Assembly (NCBI RefSeq): GCF_041807705.1 | Contig: NZ_JBGTYY010000005.1 | Span: 1-64,000 of the forward strand | Direction of reading: 5' to 3' | DNA from: Mannheimia sp041807705 | GTDB taxonomy: Bacteria > Pseudomonadota > Gammaproteobacteria > Enterobacterales > Pasteurellaceae | DNA length: 64,000 nt | Shown here: positions 53,842 through 63,519 of the stretch, one piece after another | Layout of the letters: the number at the start of each line of letters is the position of its first letter | Numbering within the stretch: the first letter of the stretch is position 1 | Notes under the pieces: generated by a model | What the model was told of the DNA's origin: nothing | The model's input: only the letters and a program-made list of their open reading frames with translations | The model's database searches: none | Translations under genes and position numbers: made by a program

Positions 53842-53901
53842 AAAATACCCCCTAATAATATCTAATTGAGTGCTAGACTAACACCCAAATTTAAATAGAG
53901 T

Positions 53902-53967
53902 TAGGGGATAAACAGCTATTTATATGGACAAAACAGCTACATCATTTTAAATGAGATTAAGATCACA
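53902..53967 (-). promoter_or_regulatory. araBA control region: CRP site and AraC I1-I2 sites
   Basis: Read on the minus strand, the order is a CRP site (TGTGATCTTAATCTCA, 53952-53967), an AraC half-site TAGCTGTTTTGTCCATA (53923-53939) matching TAGC-N7-TCCATA exactly, and a weaker one TAGCTGTTTATCCCCTA (53902-53918). The two half-sites are direct repeats 21 bases apart, the araI1-araI2 layout of E. coli. araB starts 61 bases further. Confidence 0.88.
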
Positions 53968-53970
53968 ATT

Positions 53971-54825
53971 TTATCTCGAATCCCTAAACGCCGAAGGGCT
54001 TAGCCCTGTATAACGTTTAAATAATCGAGTGAAATAGAGTTGATCGTCATAACCTAGCTGACGGGCAATATGATAAATAGGGGCGTTCGAGGTATGCAAT
54101 AAGTGCCTTGCTCTTATCATTCTCTGTTCTTCTCGCCATTTCACAATACTTGTACCTACTTGTTCTACAAATAAATGAGTTAAACGAGAAGGAGATATGT
54201 GGATATATTCTGCTAATTCTTCAATTTTATGGTTTAAGTGAATATCTTGTGAGATTAAATTACACACATCTAATATTCTTGGCTCTATTTTCCTTTTTTG
54301 ATTAGAAGGCTCTAGCTCAATGCAGGTAATAATTAATTGTTCAAGTAAGCACATAGACATTGCTTCAGAAAACAAACGATTAGAGTTGTACTCTTTTTCA
54401 ATTTGTTGAAATAAAGCCAAGATATTTTGATATGTTTTCTGATCTGGAATAGTTAATCTGCCTACATTTTCAATAGTATCACTCCATTTTAACCAATCCT
54501 TCCATAAGGTTCTGGCTCTGAAATAAATCCATTGGTGATGCCAAGAATCAGAATCAGGAGAGCGTTGATAATCGTGAACGGCATTCGGTGGAAATAAAAG
54601 AAGATCACCAACATTGCAATCAAATTGGTGATCATTTTGGAAAACTGAACCTTTTCCTTTTATGGTTAAATTGAGAATATAACCATTCATTCCATTTGGA
54701 CGGTAAATAGGAAAATCCAGTTCATTTGATTTTTCAATTTGGGTACAACCTGCCACTAAATAAGCATTAAAGTCATACCCGGGAAGTAAAGGATTAGTTT
54801 GTGAATCCTGTTTATGTTGAGGCAT
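53971..54825 (-). CDS. araC: Arabinose operon regulator AraC
   Basis: The 284-residue protein starts at ATG 54825 (MPQHKQDSQTNPLLPGYDFNA), which aligns with E. coli AraC; the ribosome site GGGGG precedes it. The N-terminal cupin domain binds arabinose (LLPGYDFNAYLVAGCT, RPNGMNGYILNLTIKG, LLFPPNAVHDY). The C-terminal domain has two helix-turn-helices (IHISPSRLTHLFVEQVGTS and the GYDDQLYFTRLFKRYTGLSPSAFR signature). It lies 17 bases after araH in the transport operon, unlike E. coli, where araC is divergent from araBAD. Its binding sites are seen before araB and araF. Confidence 0.95.
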   Translation of the reverse strand: MPQHKQDSQTNPLLPGYDFNAYLVAGCTQIEKSNELDFPIYRPNGMNGYILNLTIKGKGSVFQNDHQFDCNVGDLLLFPPNAVHDYQRSPDSDSWHHQWIYFRARTLWKDWLKWSDTIENVGRLTIPDQKTYQNILALFQQIEKEYNSNRLFSEAMSMCLLEQLIITCIELEPSNQKRKIEPRILDVCNLISQDIHLNHKIEELAEYIHISPSRLTHLFVEQVGTSIVKWREEQRMIRARHLLHTSNAPIYHIARQLGYDDQLYFTRLFKRYTGLSPSAFRDSR

Positions 54826-54841
54826 TTTACCCCCGATAATT

Positions 54842-55813
54842 TTATCTAAATATTTTTTGTTTATATTTATCAAAAATTACCGCTGCCATCAAGATTAAAC
54901 CACGCACAACATATTGAGCAAATGGCGAAATATTGAGTAGGTTCATCACGTTTTCAATTGTACCTAGAATTAATACCCCAGCAATCACAAATGAAATTCG
55001 ACCGACACCACCCGTTAATGAAACACCACCTAATACACAAGCAGAAATAGCGGTTAATTCAAAACCAACGGATGTCATTGGCTGACCACTTGTCATACGA
55101 GCAGCTAAGATAACCCCTGCAATGGCTGAAATCATTCCTGATACTACGAAAATCATTAATTTTGTGCGATCAACATTAATCCCTGCCAATCTTGCTGCTT
55201 CTTGATTACCGCCAATAGCTAATGTATTACGACCATAAGTGGTTTTACTGAGTAAGAAGCCAAAGATAATAAAGCAAATAACGGTAAACCAAATTGGAAG
55301 TGGTACACCTAAGAAATCTTGATAACCAATTTCAAAAAATTCCTCTTTAGTAATACCTACCGCTTTACCATCAGAAATAATGTAACCTAAACCACGAGCA
55401 ATCTGCATACTAGCAAGTGTTGTGATTAGAGAGTTAATTTTAAGTTTTGCAATAATAAAACCATTTAATAAGCCAACACCAATACCTAATCCTACACCTG
55501 CTAAAACTCCAATCCAAACACTTTGAGTTTGATTGATAACTACCGCTGTTACAACACCTGCACAAGCAATTACAGAGGCTACAGATAAATCAATTTCGCC
55601 AGCAGCTAAACAGAATAACATTCCGCACGCAACCATTCCGCTCATTGAAATAGCTAAACCGAGTCCTTTCATATTAATCGCTGTAGCAAAATTAGGTACA
55701 AAAATACAAGCGACAATAAAAATAGCGAAGAAAATCAATAACATTCCATAAGCTGTCCAAATTCGATTAATTGGAGTCGCTGATTTTACATTTGTTGTTA
55801 TTACATCTGACAT
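54842..55813 (-). CDS. araH: L-arabinose ABC transporter permease AraH
   Basis: AraH is the membrane channel of the arabinose importer. The 323-residue protein has about ten hydrophobic segments and the monosaccharide-permease motifs CLAAGEIDLSVASVIACAGVVTA, GLLNGFIIAKLKINSLITTLA and GGNQEAARLAGINVDRTKL. It lies between araG and araC on one transcript and should work with AraF and AraG. The gene is intact. Confidence 0.94.
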   Translation of the reverse strand: MSDVITTNVKSATPINRIWTAYGMLLIFFAIFIVACIFVPNFATAINMKGLGLAISMSGMVACGMLFCLAAGEIDLSVASVIACAGVVTAVVINQTQSVWIGVLAGVGLGIGVGLLNGFIIAKLKINSLITTLASMQIARGLGYIISDGKAVGITKEEFFEIGYQDFLGVPLPIWFTVICFIIFGFLLSKTTYGRNTLAIGGNQEAARLAGINVDRTKLMIFVVSGMISAIAGVILAARMTSGQPMTSVGFELTAISACVLGGVSLTGGVGRISFVIAGVLILGTIENVMNLLNISPFAQYVVRGLILMAAVIFDKYKQKIFR

Positions 55814-55839
55814 AATAAATCCCTCTGTCGGTAAAAATT

Positions 55840-57330
55840 CTAGTGATTAACCATAGCAAGTTTTAAAATTCCAGCTTCTGTTGCATCATCTCGGCTAACT
55901 TCGCCTGTAATTTGTTGCCCTTTCATAACCATTATTCTGTCTGATAAACCTATTACTTCTGGTAAATCACTCGACACAACAATAATGGCTAATTTTTCAT
56001 CTGCTAGTTTAAAAATTAAATCGTAAATTTCTGATTTAGCCCCAACATCAATTCCTCTTGTTGGTTCATCTAAAAGTAATACTTTTACATTTTCAGATAA
56101 CCATCTCCCTAGAATGGCTTTTTGCTGATTACCGCCAGATAAATTCACAATTAATTGTTCAATAGATGGAGTTTTCACATTCATCTGTTTGCGTTGGAAT
56201 TCTGCATTTTCCTTTTCCCACTTATCATTAATGATAAAACGTATAAAATTATATAACCGTCTGGCACTAATATTGATATTTTCTCCAACTGTTGCTGTTG
56301 GAATAATACCTTCTTTTTTACGATCTTCTGGGCAAAGCACAATGCCATTTTCAATGGCATCTTTAGGCGAGTTAATAGATAGTTTCTCTCCATCTAATTC
56401 AATAGTGCCTTGTGTAATCTTATCTGCACCGAAAATCACTTTGAGTAATTCAGAACGTCCTGCTCCTACTAAACCGAACAAACCTAGCACTTCGCCTGCT
56501 TTTACACTTAAATTGAAATTACCTTTAAGGGCTGTTCCCGATAAATTAGAAATTATTAAACGTTCTTCGCCAAGCTCTCTTAGGCGGTGGTTATAAATAT
56601 CACCTAAATTACGCCCAACCATACTACGCACAAGATCATCATTAGTAATTTGAGATAAATCAGAGAAGGTTTGTACAAACTGCCCATCTTTTAATACAGT
56701 AATTTCATCGCTGATTCTAAAAATTTCTTCCATACGATGAGAAATATATAGAATTACTTTTCCTTCTGCTTTTAGCTCATTAATCACAGAAAATAACTTT
56801 TCAATTTCAGGGGCAGACAAACTACTGGTTGGCTCATCAAAGGCAATTATTTTTGCCCCACGACTTAATGCTTTAGCAATTTCAATCATCTGCCATTGAC
56901 CAATAGATAAATCTTTAAGCTGAGTAGAAGGCGAAATATTCAGCTCCAATTTATCTAAATAAAATTGTGCAGTTTCTTCCAATTTCTTTTGATTTACCAC
57001 ACCAAAAGAGTGCGGAAATTGCCCTAAACATAAATTTTCAGCCACCGTCATTTCAGGAACAATATTTAATTCCTGATAAATAATCGCAACACCTGCTAAT
57101 AAAGCATCTTTGGTATTACGGAAATTAACAGTTCTTCCACCAATATGTAACTTCCCTTTTGTTGCAGAATAGTTACCACTTAAAATCTTCAGTAAGGTGG
57201 ATTTACCTGCACCATTTTCGCCCATTAATGCGTGAACTTTTCCTTCATAGCATTAAAATGAAACGCCCTGTAAAGCCTTAACACCGGGAAATTCTTTATA
57301 AATATTATCGAATTCTAAATATGCGACCAT
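55840..57330 (-). pseudogene. araG: L-arabinose ABC transporter ATP-binding protein AraG, nonsense mutation
   Basis: The full-length start at ATG 57330 follows GGAGG. It reads FDNIYKEFPGVKALQGVSF and then a TAA at 57253-57255 (codon 26), before CYEGKVHALMGENGAGKST. E. coli AraG has Asp at this place; here CAA, GAA or AAA would give one-step loss. The frame is otherwise open for 496 codons, with two ATPase domains: Walker A GENGAGKST, LSIGQWQMIEIAKAL, a second LSGGNQQKAILGRWL and DEPTRGIDVGAK. Reinitiation at the Met of MGENGAG would give a 461-residue protein lacking the first strands and the aromatic A-loop of domain one. It may be a real loss, a read error or a suppressed stop. Confidence 0.85.
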
Positions 57331-57359
57331 ATATCCTCCTTACTGAAGTTATTTACCCA

Positions 57360-58373
57360 TTAAAGCCCTTTCTTATCAAGTTCGGCTCTAAAATTCTCAC
57401 GAGTCAGTAATACAGGATCGCCAATTGGTGTAAATTTAGGTGGTTCTACACCTTCTTTTACCCATTTATAAAGCATTTCTGTACTACGATAACCGTGAAC
57501 GTCTGGGCTTGGTAATAATGAACCCACAAAACCAGTTGGATTTGGTTTAGAAAGCTCATTTACCGCATCAGTACCATTAATACCAATGCCAATCACATTT
57601 TCAGGTTTAAAGCCTTGACCTTCTGTTGCACGAACACCACCTAAAACGGTATTGTCATTCATACCTACAATTAACCAGTTTTTCACTTTAGGGTGTTGAA
57701 CCAGCATTGAGTTCGCAGCATCTAAAGCTCCTGGAATATCATTACTTTTCGTTGGTGATTTATAAATTTTCTCTTGAGGGAAACCCGCTTTAATTAACGC
57801 ATCAATCGAACCTTCTGTACGACGGCGAGCAGTATCTAATTCATCAGCTGTAATCGCAAGAACCGCTGTTTCATTAATATCCCAATTACGTTTTTGCATT
57901 TCTTTGTAAAGCTCTTGCCCTTGACGTTCCCCTATTTCTTTCGCTGCCATCATAATCAATGGCACATTTGTCATCGGTTCGCCCGCAGCATTTAAGAATT
58001 GATCATCAACAGTAACCACTTTTAAATCATAAGATCTCGCTTTTGCCATAATGGCAGGACCTAGTTTTGGATCAGGCGTACAAATAACGAAACCTTTCGC
58101 ACCACTAGCAGCTAAATTATCTATAGCATTTAAGGTTTTCTCGCCATCTGGCACAGCAATTTTAATAATTTCTACATCACCAAGATCTTGAGCAGCTTTA
58201 TCTGCAAAACGCCATTCGGTTTGAAACCAAGGCTCTTCAGGCTGTTTTACTAAGAAGCCTAATTTAAATTTTTCAGCATCTTTTGCATAAGTGATATTTG
58301 AATATAATCCAGTTACAGCAAGAACAGAGACAGCTAAAATTGATTTTAAAAAACGTCTTTTGCTCGTTTTCAT
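57360..58373 (-). CDS. araF: L-arabinose-binding periplasmic protein AraF
   Basis: AraF captures L-arabinose in the periplasm. The 337-residue protein has a signal peptide (cleavage after TYA, residue 30) and then very close likeness to E. coli AraF: KLGFLVKQPEEPWFQTEW, IKIAVPDGEKTLNAID, GAKGFVICTPDPKLGPAI, SNDIPGALDAANSMLVQHP and GSLLPSPDVHGYRSTEMLYKW. It is the first gene of araFGH-araC. The CRP and AraC sites about 100-140 bases upstream should control it. Confidence 0.96.
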   Translation of the reverse strand: MKTSKRRFLKSILAVSVLAVTGLYSNITYAKDAEKFKLGFLVKQPEEPWFQTEWRFADKAAQDLGDVEIIKIAVPDGEKTLNAIDNLAASGAKGFVICTPDPKLGPAIMAKARSYDLKVVTVDDQFLNAAGEPMTNVPLIMMAAKEIGERQGQELYKEMQKRNWDINETAVLAITADELDTARRRTEGSIDALIKAGFPQEKIYKSPTKSNDIPGALDAANSMLVQHPKVKNWLIVGMNDNTVLGGVRATEGQGFKPENVIGIGINGTDAVNELSKPNPTGFVGSLLPSPDVHGYRSTEMLYKWVKEGVEPPKFTPIGDPVLLTRENFRAELDKKGL

Positions 58374-58561
58374 AGGAAACTCCTTAAAATGAAACTTTAG
58401 TATTTACTTAAAAGCTAACAGGCTTACAACTTAAGCAGCCTCATATTACCTATATATTGCTGCAAGATATGTGATCTATTTCACATTATAAATTTATAGC
58501 AAAAAAATCCATATATTCGACAATTAAGTCCTTATAAAAAAGGTAATATTTTTTACAGGCA
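58374..58561 (-). promoter_or_regulatory. araFGH control region: CRP and AraC sites
   Basis: A perfect CRP site (TGTGATCTATTTCACA) lies at 58470-58485. Further from araF, on the plus strand, TAGCAAAAAAATCCATA (58497-58513) matches the AraC half-site exactly, with a weaker copy 21 bases on ending TCCTTA. CRP between AraC and the gene is the araFGH arrangement of E. coli. The rest of the gap shows nothing else clear. Confidence 0.8.
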
Positions 58562-58599
58562 AGAAAAAACCGCTTGTAAATCAACATTTACAAGCGGTT
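58562..58599 (-). terminator. Uptake-sequence hairpin terminator of proS
   Basis: AACCGCTTGTAAAT (58568-58581) and ATTTACAAGCGGTT (58586-58599) form a 14-base stem; read on the minus strand a T-run follows. Confidence 0.8.
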
Positions 58600-58621
58600 A
58601 CAAAAAGCACCGCTTTTTGAA

Positions 58622-58672
58622 CGTTGGCTTTGCCAACGGCAGCGAAGCTGTGAGCAATCCTTACAAGGATTG
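58622..58672. repeat. Three consecutive small hairpins after proS
   Basis: CGTTGGC-ttt-GCCAACG (58622-58638), CAGC-gaa-GCTG (58640-58650) and CAATCCTT-ac-AAGGATTG (58655-58672) follow one another with almost no gap. They lie in the 3' untranslated part of proS, between its stop and the terminator. No T-run; function unknown. Confidence 0.65.
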
Positions 58673-58700
58673 TGAATAATTTTATGAAAAATATTGCAAA

Positions 58701-60416
58701 TTACGCCTTCACATTCTCTTTCAAGAAATCTAATAAGCTCTCTTTCGCAATCATCTGTTTCTCACCGTTGCGACGGTTTTTATATTCGATTTCACCGTTC
58801 TCAAGGTTTTTCTCGCCGATAACCACCATATGCGGTACACCGATAAGCTCCATATCCGCAAACATTACGCCAGGGCGTTCTTTACGATCATCAAAAATCA
58901 CATCAACACCTTGAGCTTTTAAGGTAGCATATAGCTCTTCAGCGAATGCTTGGACTTTTTCCGATTTGTGCATATTCATCGGCACAATCGCCACGGTGAA
59001 AGGGGCAATTTCATCACAAGGCCAAATAATACCACGATCATCATAATGCTGTTCAATCGCTGCTGCCACCACACGGGTAACACCAATTCCGTAGCAACCC
59101 ATTGTCATCACCAGTGGTTTACCGTCTTCACCTTGCACGGTGGCTTTCATTGCTTCTGAGTATTTTGTGCCTAATTGGAAAATATGCCCCACTTCAATAC
59201 CCCGTTTGATTTGAAGTGTGCCTTTACCGTCTGGGCTTGGGTCACCTTCCACCACATTGCGTAAATCTACAATTTCCGGCACCGCAACATCACGTTCCCA
59301 GTTCACGTTAAAGTAGTGTTTGCCGTCAATATTCGCTCCACAGCCAAAATCTGACATCAACGCCACTGAGCGGTCAATAATCACCGGAATCGGCATATTC
59401 ACTACACCTAACGAGCCAACACCAGCACCGATTTTCGCTTTGATTTCTGCTTCATCAGCGAACTCTAGCGGATCTGCTACTAATGGGTGTTTTTGTGCTT
59501 TGATTTCATTTAAATCGTGGTCGCCACGAATCACTAACGCAATTAATGGCTGCTCTTCCGTTGCACCTTTTACGATTAAGGTTTTAACAGTTTTCTCAAT
59601 CGCTAAACCGTGATTTTCTACTAATTCTGCAATGGTTTTCGCATTTGGCGTATCCACTAATTCCATAGCTGTCGTTGGAGCTTGGCGTTCGCCTACCGCC
59701 ACCGCTTCCGCTAATTCAATGTTTGCGGCAAAATCTGATTCGGTTGAAAACACCACATCGTCTTCACCACTTGAGGCTAATACTTGGAACTCGTGCGACG
59801 CTGAGCCACCAATAGAACCCGTATCTGCCTGTACCGCACGGAAATCTAAGCCTAAGCGTGTGAAAATGTTGCTATAAACCTGATACATAATATCGTAGGT
59901 TTCTTGCAAGCTCTCTTTGGTTGTATGGAAAGAGTAAGCATCTTTCATCACAAACTCACGGGAACGCATTACGCCAAAACGGGGGCGAACTTCATCACGG
60001 AATTTGGTTTGAATTTGATATAAGTTAAGTGGAAGTTGTTTGTAAGAAGAAACTTCACGGCGAACTAAATCAGTAATCACTTCTTCGTGAGTTGGGCCAA
60101 GCACGAAATTACGCTCACCACGATCTTTAAAACGTAGCAATTCAGGGCCGTAATCGTTCCAACGACCTGATTCCACCCATAATTCCGCAGGCTGAACCAC
60201 AGGCATTAACACCTCAATTGCTCCGCCTTTGTTCATCTCTTCACGAATGATATTTTCCACTTTTTTCAACACTTTGATTCCCGTTGGCAACCAGTTGTAT
60301 AAACCTGATGCCATCGGGCGAATCATACCCGCTCGCAACATTAACTGGTGGCTAACCACCTGTGCATCATTCGGGGTTTCTTTCAAGGTTGAAAATAAAT
60401 ACTGACTTGTACGCAT
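58701..60416 (-). CDS. proS: Prolyl-tRNA synthetase
   Basis: ProS charges tRNA(Pro) with proline. The 571-residue bacterial-type enzyme has the class II motif 1-3 regions (YNWLPTGIKVLKKVENIIREEM, FRDEVRPRFGVMRSREFVMKDAYSFH, GCYGIGVTRVVAAAIEQ) and an editing (INS) domain between them (about 230-390, with GCGANIDGKHYFNV). A C-terminal anticodon domain follows. Length matches E. coli (572). It appears intact and monocistronic. Confidence 0.97.
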   Translation of the reverse strand: MRTSQYLFSTLKETPNDAQVVSHQLMLRAGMIRPMASGLYNWLPTGIKVLKKVENIIREEMNKGGAIEVLMPVVQPAELWVESGRWNDYGPELLRFKDRGERNFVLGPTHEEVITDLVRREVSSYKQLPLNLYQIQTKFRDEVRPRFGVMRSREFVMKDAYSFHTTKESLQETYDIMYQVYSNIFTRLGLDFRAVQADTGSIGGSASHEFQVLASSGEDDVVFSTESDFAANIELAEAVAVGERQAPTTAMELVDTPNAKTIAELVENHGLAIEKTVKTLIVKGATEEQPLIALVIRGDHDLNEIKAQKHPLVADPLEFADEAEIKAKIGAGVGSLGVVNMPIPVIIDRSVALMSDFGCGANIDGKHYFNVNWERDVAVPEIVDLRNVVEGDPSPDGKGTLQIKRGIEVGHIFQLGTKYSEAMKATVQGEDGKPLVMTMGCYGIGVTRVVAAAIEQHYDDRGIIWPCDEIAPFTVAIVPMNMHKSEKVQAFAEELYATLKAQGVDVIFDDRKERPGVMFADMELIGVPHMVVIGEKNLENGEIEYKNRRNGEKQMIAKESLLDFLKENVKA

Positions 60417-60588
60417 TGTTATTCCTATTCTCTTTGAATTTTTAAAAGCTCGAAAAATTTGTCTATTTTAAAACAAAGCGGTTAGATTTTCAGGAAATTT
60501 TGCAAATTTTTATCTAAATCTAACCGCTTGTTGTGTATTGCATTCAAAAAATGTTAGGATAACGAAAACGTGATAAAGGAGATCAACT

Positions 60589-61431
60589 ATGTCTAGAGTA
60601 TTGTTATTAATTGCACTGGTTTTGGTGGCATTTATTGGCGGTAATTATCTTATCGACAATAAAGACAACAAAAAGGACGAAAAAGTAGAGACAGTTGAGC
60701 CAGCAAAAACTGAACCTCAACAACCCTCTCAACAAGTTGCTGAGCAGCACAAAGAATTGGAAGTAAAAAATCCTGATCCACTTCCGCCTGTTACAAAAGA
60801 AGAAGCGGCAGCTCAAGCAAAAGAGGCTGAACCAACCGTAAACCCTAGCGAAAAACAATCTCTACCGGAAGAACAATCCCTCGAAGGGCATCAGCAACAA
60901 CAACCGGCAGAGTTGCCTGAAGCAAATAAATCCGCCGCACCGCCGGAAGCTAAAACATTAGCCAATGAGCAAAAACCGGAAGCTCACGCTAAAACCCTTG
61001 AACATAACCCAACGGCAGCATCAACAGGCGTAGCACCTGAAGCTAAACCGGACGTTCAACAAACTACGCCTGAAGAGTTATCTAAAGCCGTTGGTCAGAA
61101 AGAGCCGGATCCGCATAAAGAGCAAGCATTGCCGGAAGAGCAATCTTTAGAAGGTCATCGAGAGCAGAAAGCAGCACAGCAGCCGGAAACCAATCAAGAA
61201 GCTTCTAGCACTGAGCCAATGGCAATGGAATCTACAAACCAAGTTCAGCCACAAGCTCCATCTTCTGGCGATAAACCTGTTGAACAGCAAAAAACGCCTG
61301 AACAACAATCTAAAGCGATTGGTCAAGAAGAACCGGCTCCGCATAAAGAGCAAGGATTACCAGAAGAGCAATCGCTTGAAGGAAATCGAGAACAAAAGGC
61401 GGAACAGCAACCAGAAACGAATAAACAATAA
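60589..61431 (+). CDS. Membrane-anchored Gln/Glu/Pro-rich repeat protein
   Basis: The 280-residue protein has one N-terminal hydrophobic segment (residues 4-22), either a membrane anchor or an uncleaved signal. The rest is of low complexity, rich in Gln, Glu, Pro, Lys and Ala and expected to be disordered. The motif LPEEQSLEG occurs at residues 92-100, 181-189 and 257-265, and a longer unit (PEE/PEQ-x-SKA-x-GQ-x-EP-x-PHKEQ) occurs twice before it. There is no Cys. It lies between proS and htpG with its own ribosome site and terminator. A TonB-like or TolA-like spacer role is imaginable, but no functional domain is present. Confidence 0.65.
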   Translation: MSRVLLLIALVLVAFIGGNYLIDNKDNKKDEKVETVEPAKTEPQQPSQQVAEQHKELEVKNPDPLPPVTKEEAAAQAKEAEPTVNPSEKQSLPEEQSLEGHQQQQPAELPEANKSAAPPEAKTLANEQKPEAHAKTLEHNPTAASTGVAPEAKPDVQQTTPEELSKAVGQKEPDPHKEQALPEEQSLEGHREQKAAQQPETNQEASSTEPMAMESTNQVQPQAPSSGDKPVEQQKTPEQQSKAIGQEEPAPHKEQGLPEEQSLEGNREQKAEQQPETNKQ

Positions 61432-61442
61432 TTCTTTCTAGC

Positions 61443-61473
61443 AAAAAACCACCTTCAATGAAGGTGGTTTTTT
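61443..61473. terminator. Bidirectional terminator between the repeat protein and htpG
   Basis: Bases 61443-61456 pair with 61460-61473 (AACCACCTTC and its complement, with A/T tails on both sides). It serves both convergent genes. Confidence 0.9.
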
Positions 61474-61478
61474 GCTTA

Positions 61479-63359
61479 TTACCCTAAGAGTTTATTCATT
61501 CGCTTAATAAACACTGTTGGATTTTCCAATGTGCCTCGTTCCGCTAATAATGCTTGCTCAAACAGTAGTTCAATCCAGTCGTTGAACTCGTCATCACTCG
61601 CAATATCTGCCACTTTTTTCACCATTGCATGATCTGGATTTAGCTCGAAAGTATATTTCACTTCCGGTGCTTGTTGCCCCATTGCGGCAAACAGTTTTGC
61701 CATTTGGGTGGTCATTTCATCGCTATCGGTAGAAACCACTGCCGGTGTGTCGGTTAAGCGGTGAGTGAGCACCACATTTTTCACACGGTCGCCGAAGTAG
61801 CCTTTGGCTCGCTCTAAGAATGACCCGAACTCCACCTCTTGGGCTTTTTGCGTCTCTTCTTCCGCTTTGTCGGCAAGGTCGCCTAAGTCTAAATCTGACT
61901 TAGTAATGCTTTGTAACGGTTTGCCGTCAAACTCGGTGAGATGGCTGATTAACCACTCGTCAATGCGGTCAGAAAGCAGTAATACTTCAATGCCTTTTTT
62001 GTTGAATAGCTCTAAGTGCGGGCTGTTTTTTGCAGCCTGATAGCTGTCGGCAGTTAAGAAGTAGATGGCTTTCTGCTCCTCTTTCATTCTTGCAATATAA
62101 TCGGCAAAACTGACCGCTTGTTCGCTGCTGTCTGTGTTTGTTGAGGCAAAACGAAGCAAGCCTGCTACCTGTTGTTTGTTGGCAAAATCTTCGCCCACAC
62201 CCTCTTTCAGCACTAAGCCGAACTCTTTCCAGAATTGAGCGTATTTTTCCGCATCGTCTTTCGCCAATTTTTCCAGTAACTGTAATGCTCGTTTGGTAAG
62301 AGCTGAGCGGAGCGATTGGGTTACACGGTTTTCTTGTAGAATTTCACGGCTGACATTCAGCGGGAGATCGTTAGTGTCTAACAAGCCACGCATAAAACGC
62401 AGGTAGTTCGGCATAAAGACTTCCGCATCGTCCATAATAAATACGCGTTGAACATAGAGTTTTAAGCCGTGTTTCTGCTCGCGTTGGAACAGATCCCACG
62501 GGGCTTTACTCGGCACATAGAGCAAGCTGGTGTACTCTTGTTTACCCTCCACTTTGTTGTGCGACCAGAGCAGTGGGTCGGCAAAATCGTGGCTGATGTG
62601 TTTGTAGAACTCTTTGTATTCTTCGTCTGAAATTTCGTTTTTTGAACGCGTCCAAAGGGCTTGGGCTTTGTTAATTTTTTCCCATTTTTGACCGCTTGGT
62701 TTGCCTTCGTCATCATATTCATTGGTCTGAATTTCTACCGCCAAGCCGATATGGTCGGAGTATTTGCCGATAATTTCACGCAGACGCCATTCGCTCAGGA
62801 ACTCTTTTTCTTCCGCACGCAAATGTAAAATGATTTCCGTACCACGATCTGCTTTGTCTAAATCCGCAATGGCGTATTCGCCTTCGCCTGCGGATTCCCA
62901 AATCACGCCTTGTTCAGCTGGTACGCCTGCGGCACGGGTTTTGACGGTGACTTTATCCGCCACAATAAATGACGAGTAGAAGCCCACCCCAAACTGCCCG
63001 ATAAGCTGGCTGTCTTTGGCTTGCTCTGTGCCGAGCGAGGCTAAAAACTCTTTAGTGCCTGATTTCGCAATCGTGCCGAGATGGTCGATCACCTGCTCAC
63101 GGGTCATACCGATACCGTTATCGGCAATGGTAATCGTGCCAAGCGTTTCATCAATCGACACACGCACACGCAACTCGCCATCGCCCTCATATAAAGCGGG
63201 TTCGGAGAGAGCTTTGAAACGGAGCTTGTCCGCCGCATCACTTGCGTTGGAAATTAGCTCACGCAGGAAAATTTCTTTGTTAGAGTAGAGAGAATGGATC
63301 ATCAGCTGTAACAGCTGTTTTACTTCCGATTGGAAGCCACGGGTTTCTTGATTTGCCAT
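61479..63359 (-). CDS. htpG: Chaperone HtpG (bacterial Hsp90)
   Basis: HtpG is an ATP-dependent chaperone of the cytosol. The 626-residue protein starts at ATG 63359 (MANQETRGFQSEVKQLL), chosen over an in-frame ATG six codons upstream because AGGA lies close before it and it matches the E. coli start. It has the GHKL ATPase N-domain (LRELISNASDAADKLRF, ITIADNGIGMTREQVIDHLGTIAKSGT, GQFGVGFYSSF), a middle domain with the catalytic Arg loop (LPLNVSREILQ) and the dimerisation domain. It is intact. No heat-shock promoter was identified with confidence. Confidence 0.96.
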   Translation of the reverse strand: MANQETRGFQSEVKQLLQLMIHSLYSNKEIFLRELISNASDAADKLRFKALSEPALYEGDGELRVRVSIDETLGTITIADNGIGMTREQVIDHLGTIAKSGTKEFLASLGTEQAKDSQLIGQFGVGFYSSFIVADKVTVKTRAAGVPAEQGVIWESAGEGEYAIADLDKADRGTEIILHLRAEEKEFLSEWRLREIIGKYSDHIGLAVEIQTNEYDDEGKPSGQKWEKINKAQALWTRSKNEISDEEYKEFYKHISHDFADPLLWSHNKVEGKQEYTSLLYVPSKAPWDLFQREQKHGLKLYVQRVFIMDDAEVFMPNYLRFMRGLLDTNDLPLNVSREILQENRVTQSLRSALTKRALQLLEKLAKDDAEKYAQFWKEFGLVLKEGVGEDFANKQQVAGLLRFASTNTDSSEQAVSFADYIARMKEEQKAIYFLTADSYQAAKNSPHLELFNKKGIEVLLLSDRIDEWLISHLTEFDGKPLQSITKSDLDLGDLADKAEEETQKAQEVEFGSFLERAKGYFGDRVKNVVLTHRLTDTPAVVSTDSDEMTTQMAKLFAAMGQQAPEVKYTFELNPDHAMVKKVADIASDDEFNDWIELLFEQALLAERGTLENPTVFIKRMNKLLG

Positions 63360-63519
63360 TGTGTATTCCTTTTTCATTTAAAAACAGAAACTAGATGGGG
63401 CAAGCGGTCAAATTTTCAAGATTTTTTGCAAATTTTATCGATTAAACTGCTGATAATTTGAAAAAGTTTACTACATTTAATAAAATATCTTCATCTTTTT
63501 ACTACATTTTGGAGGAGAT

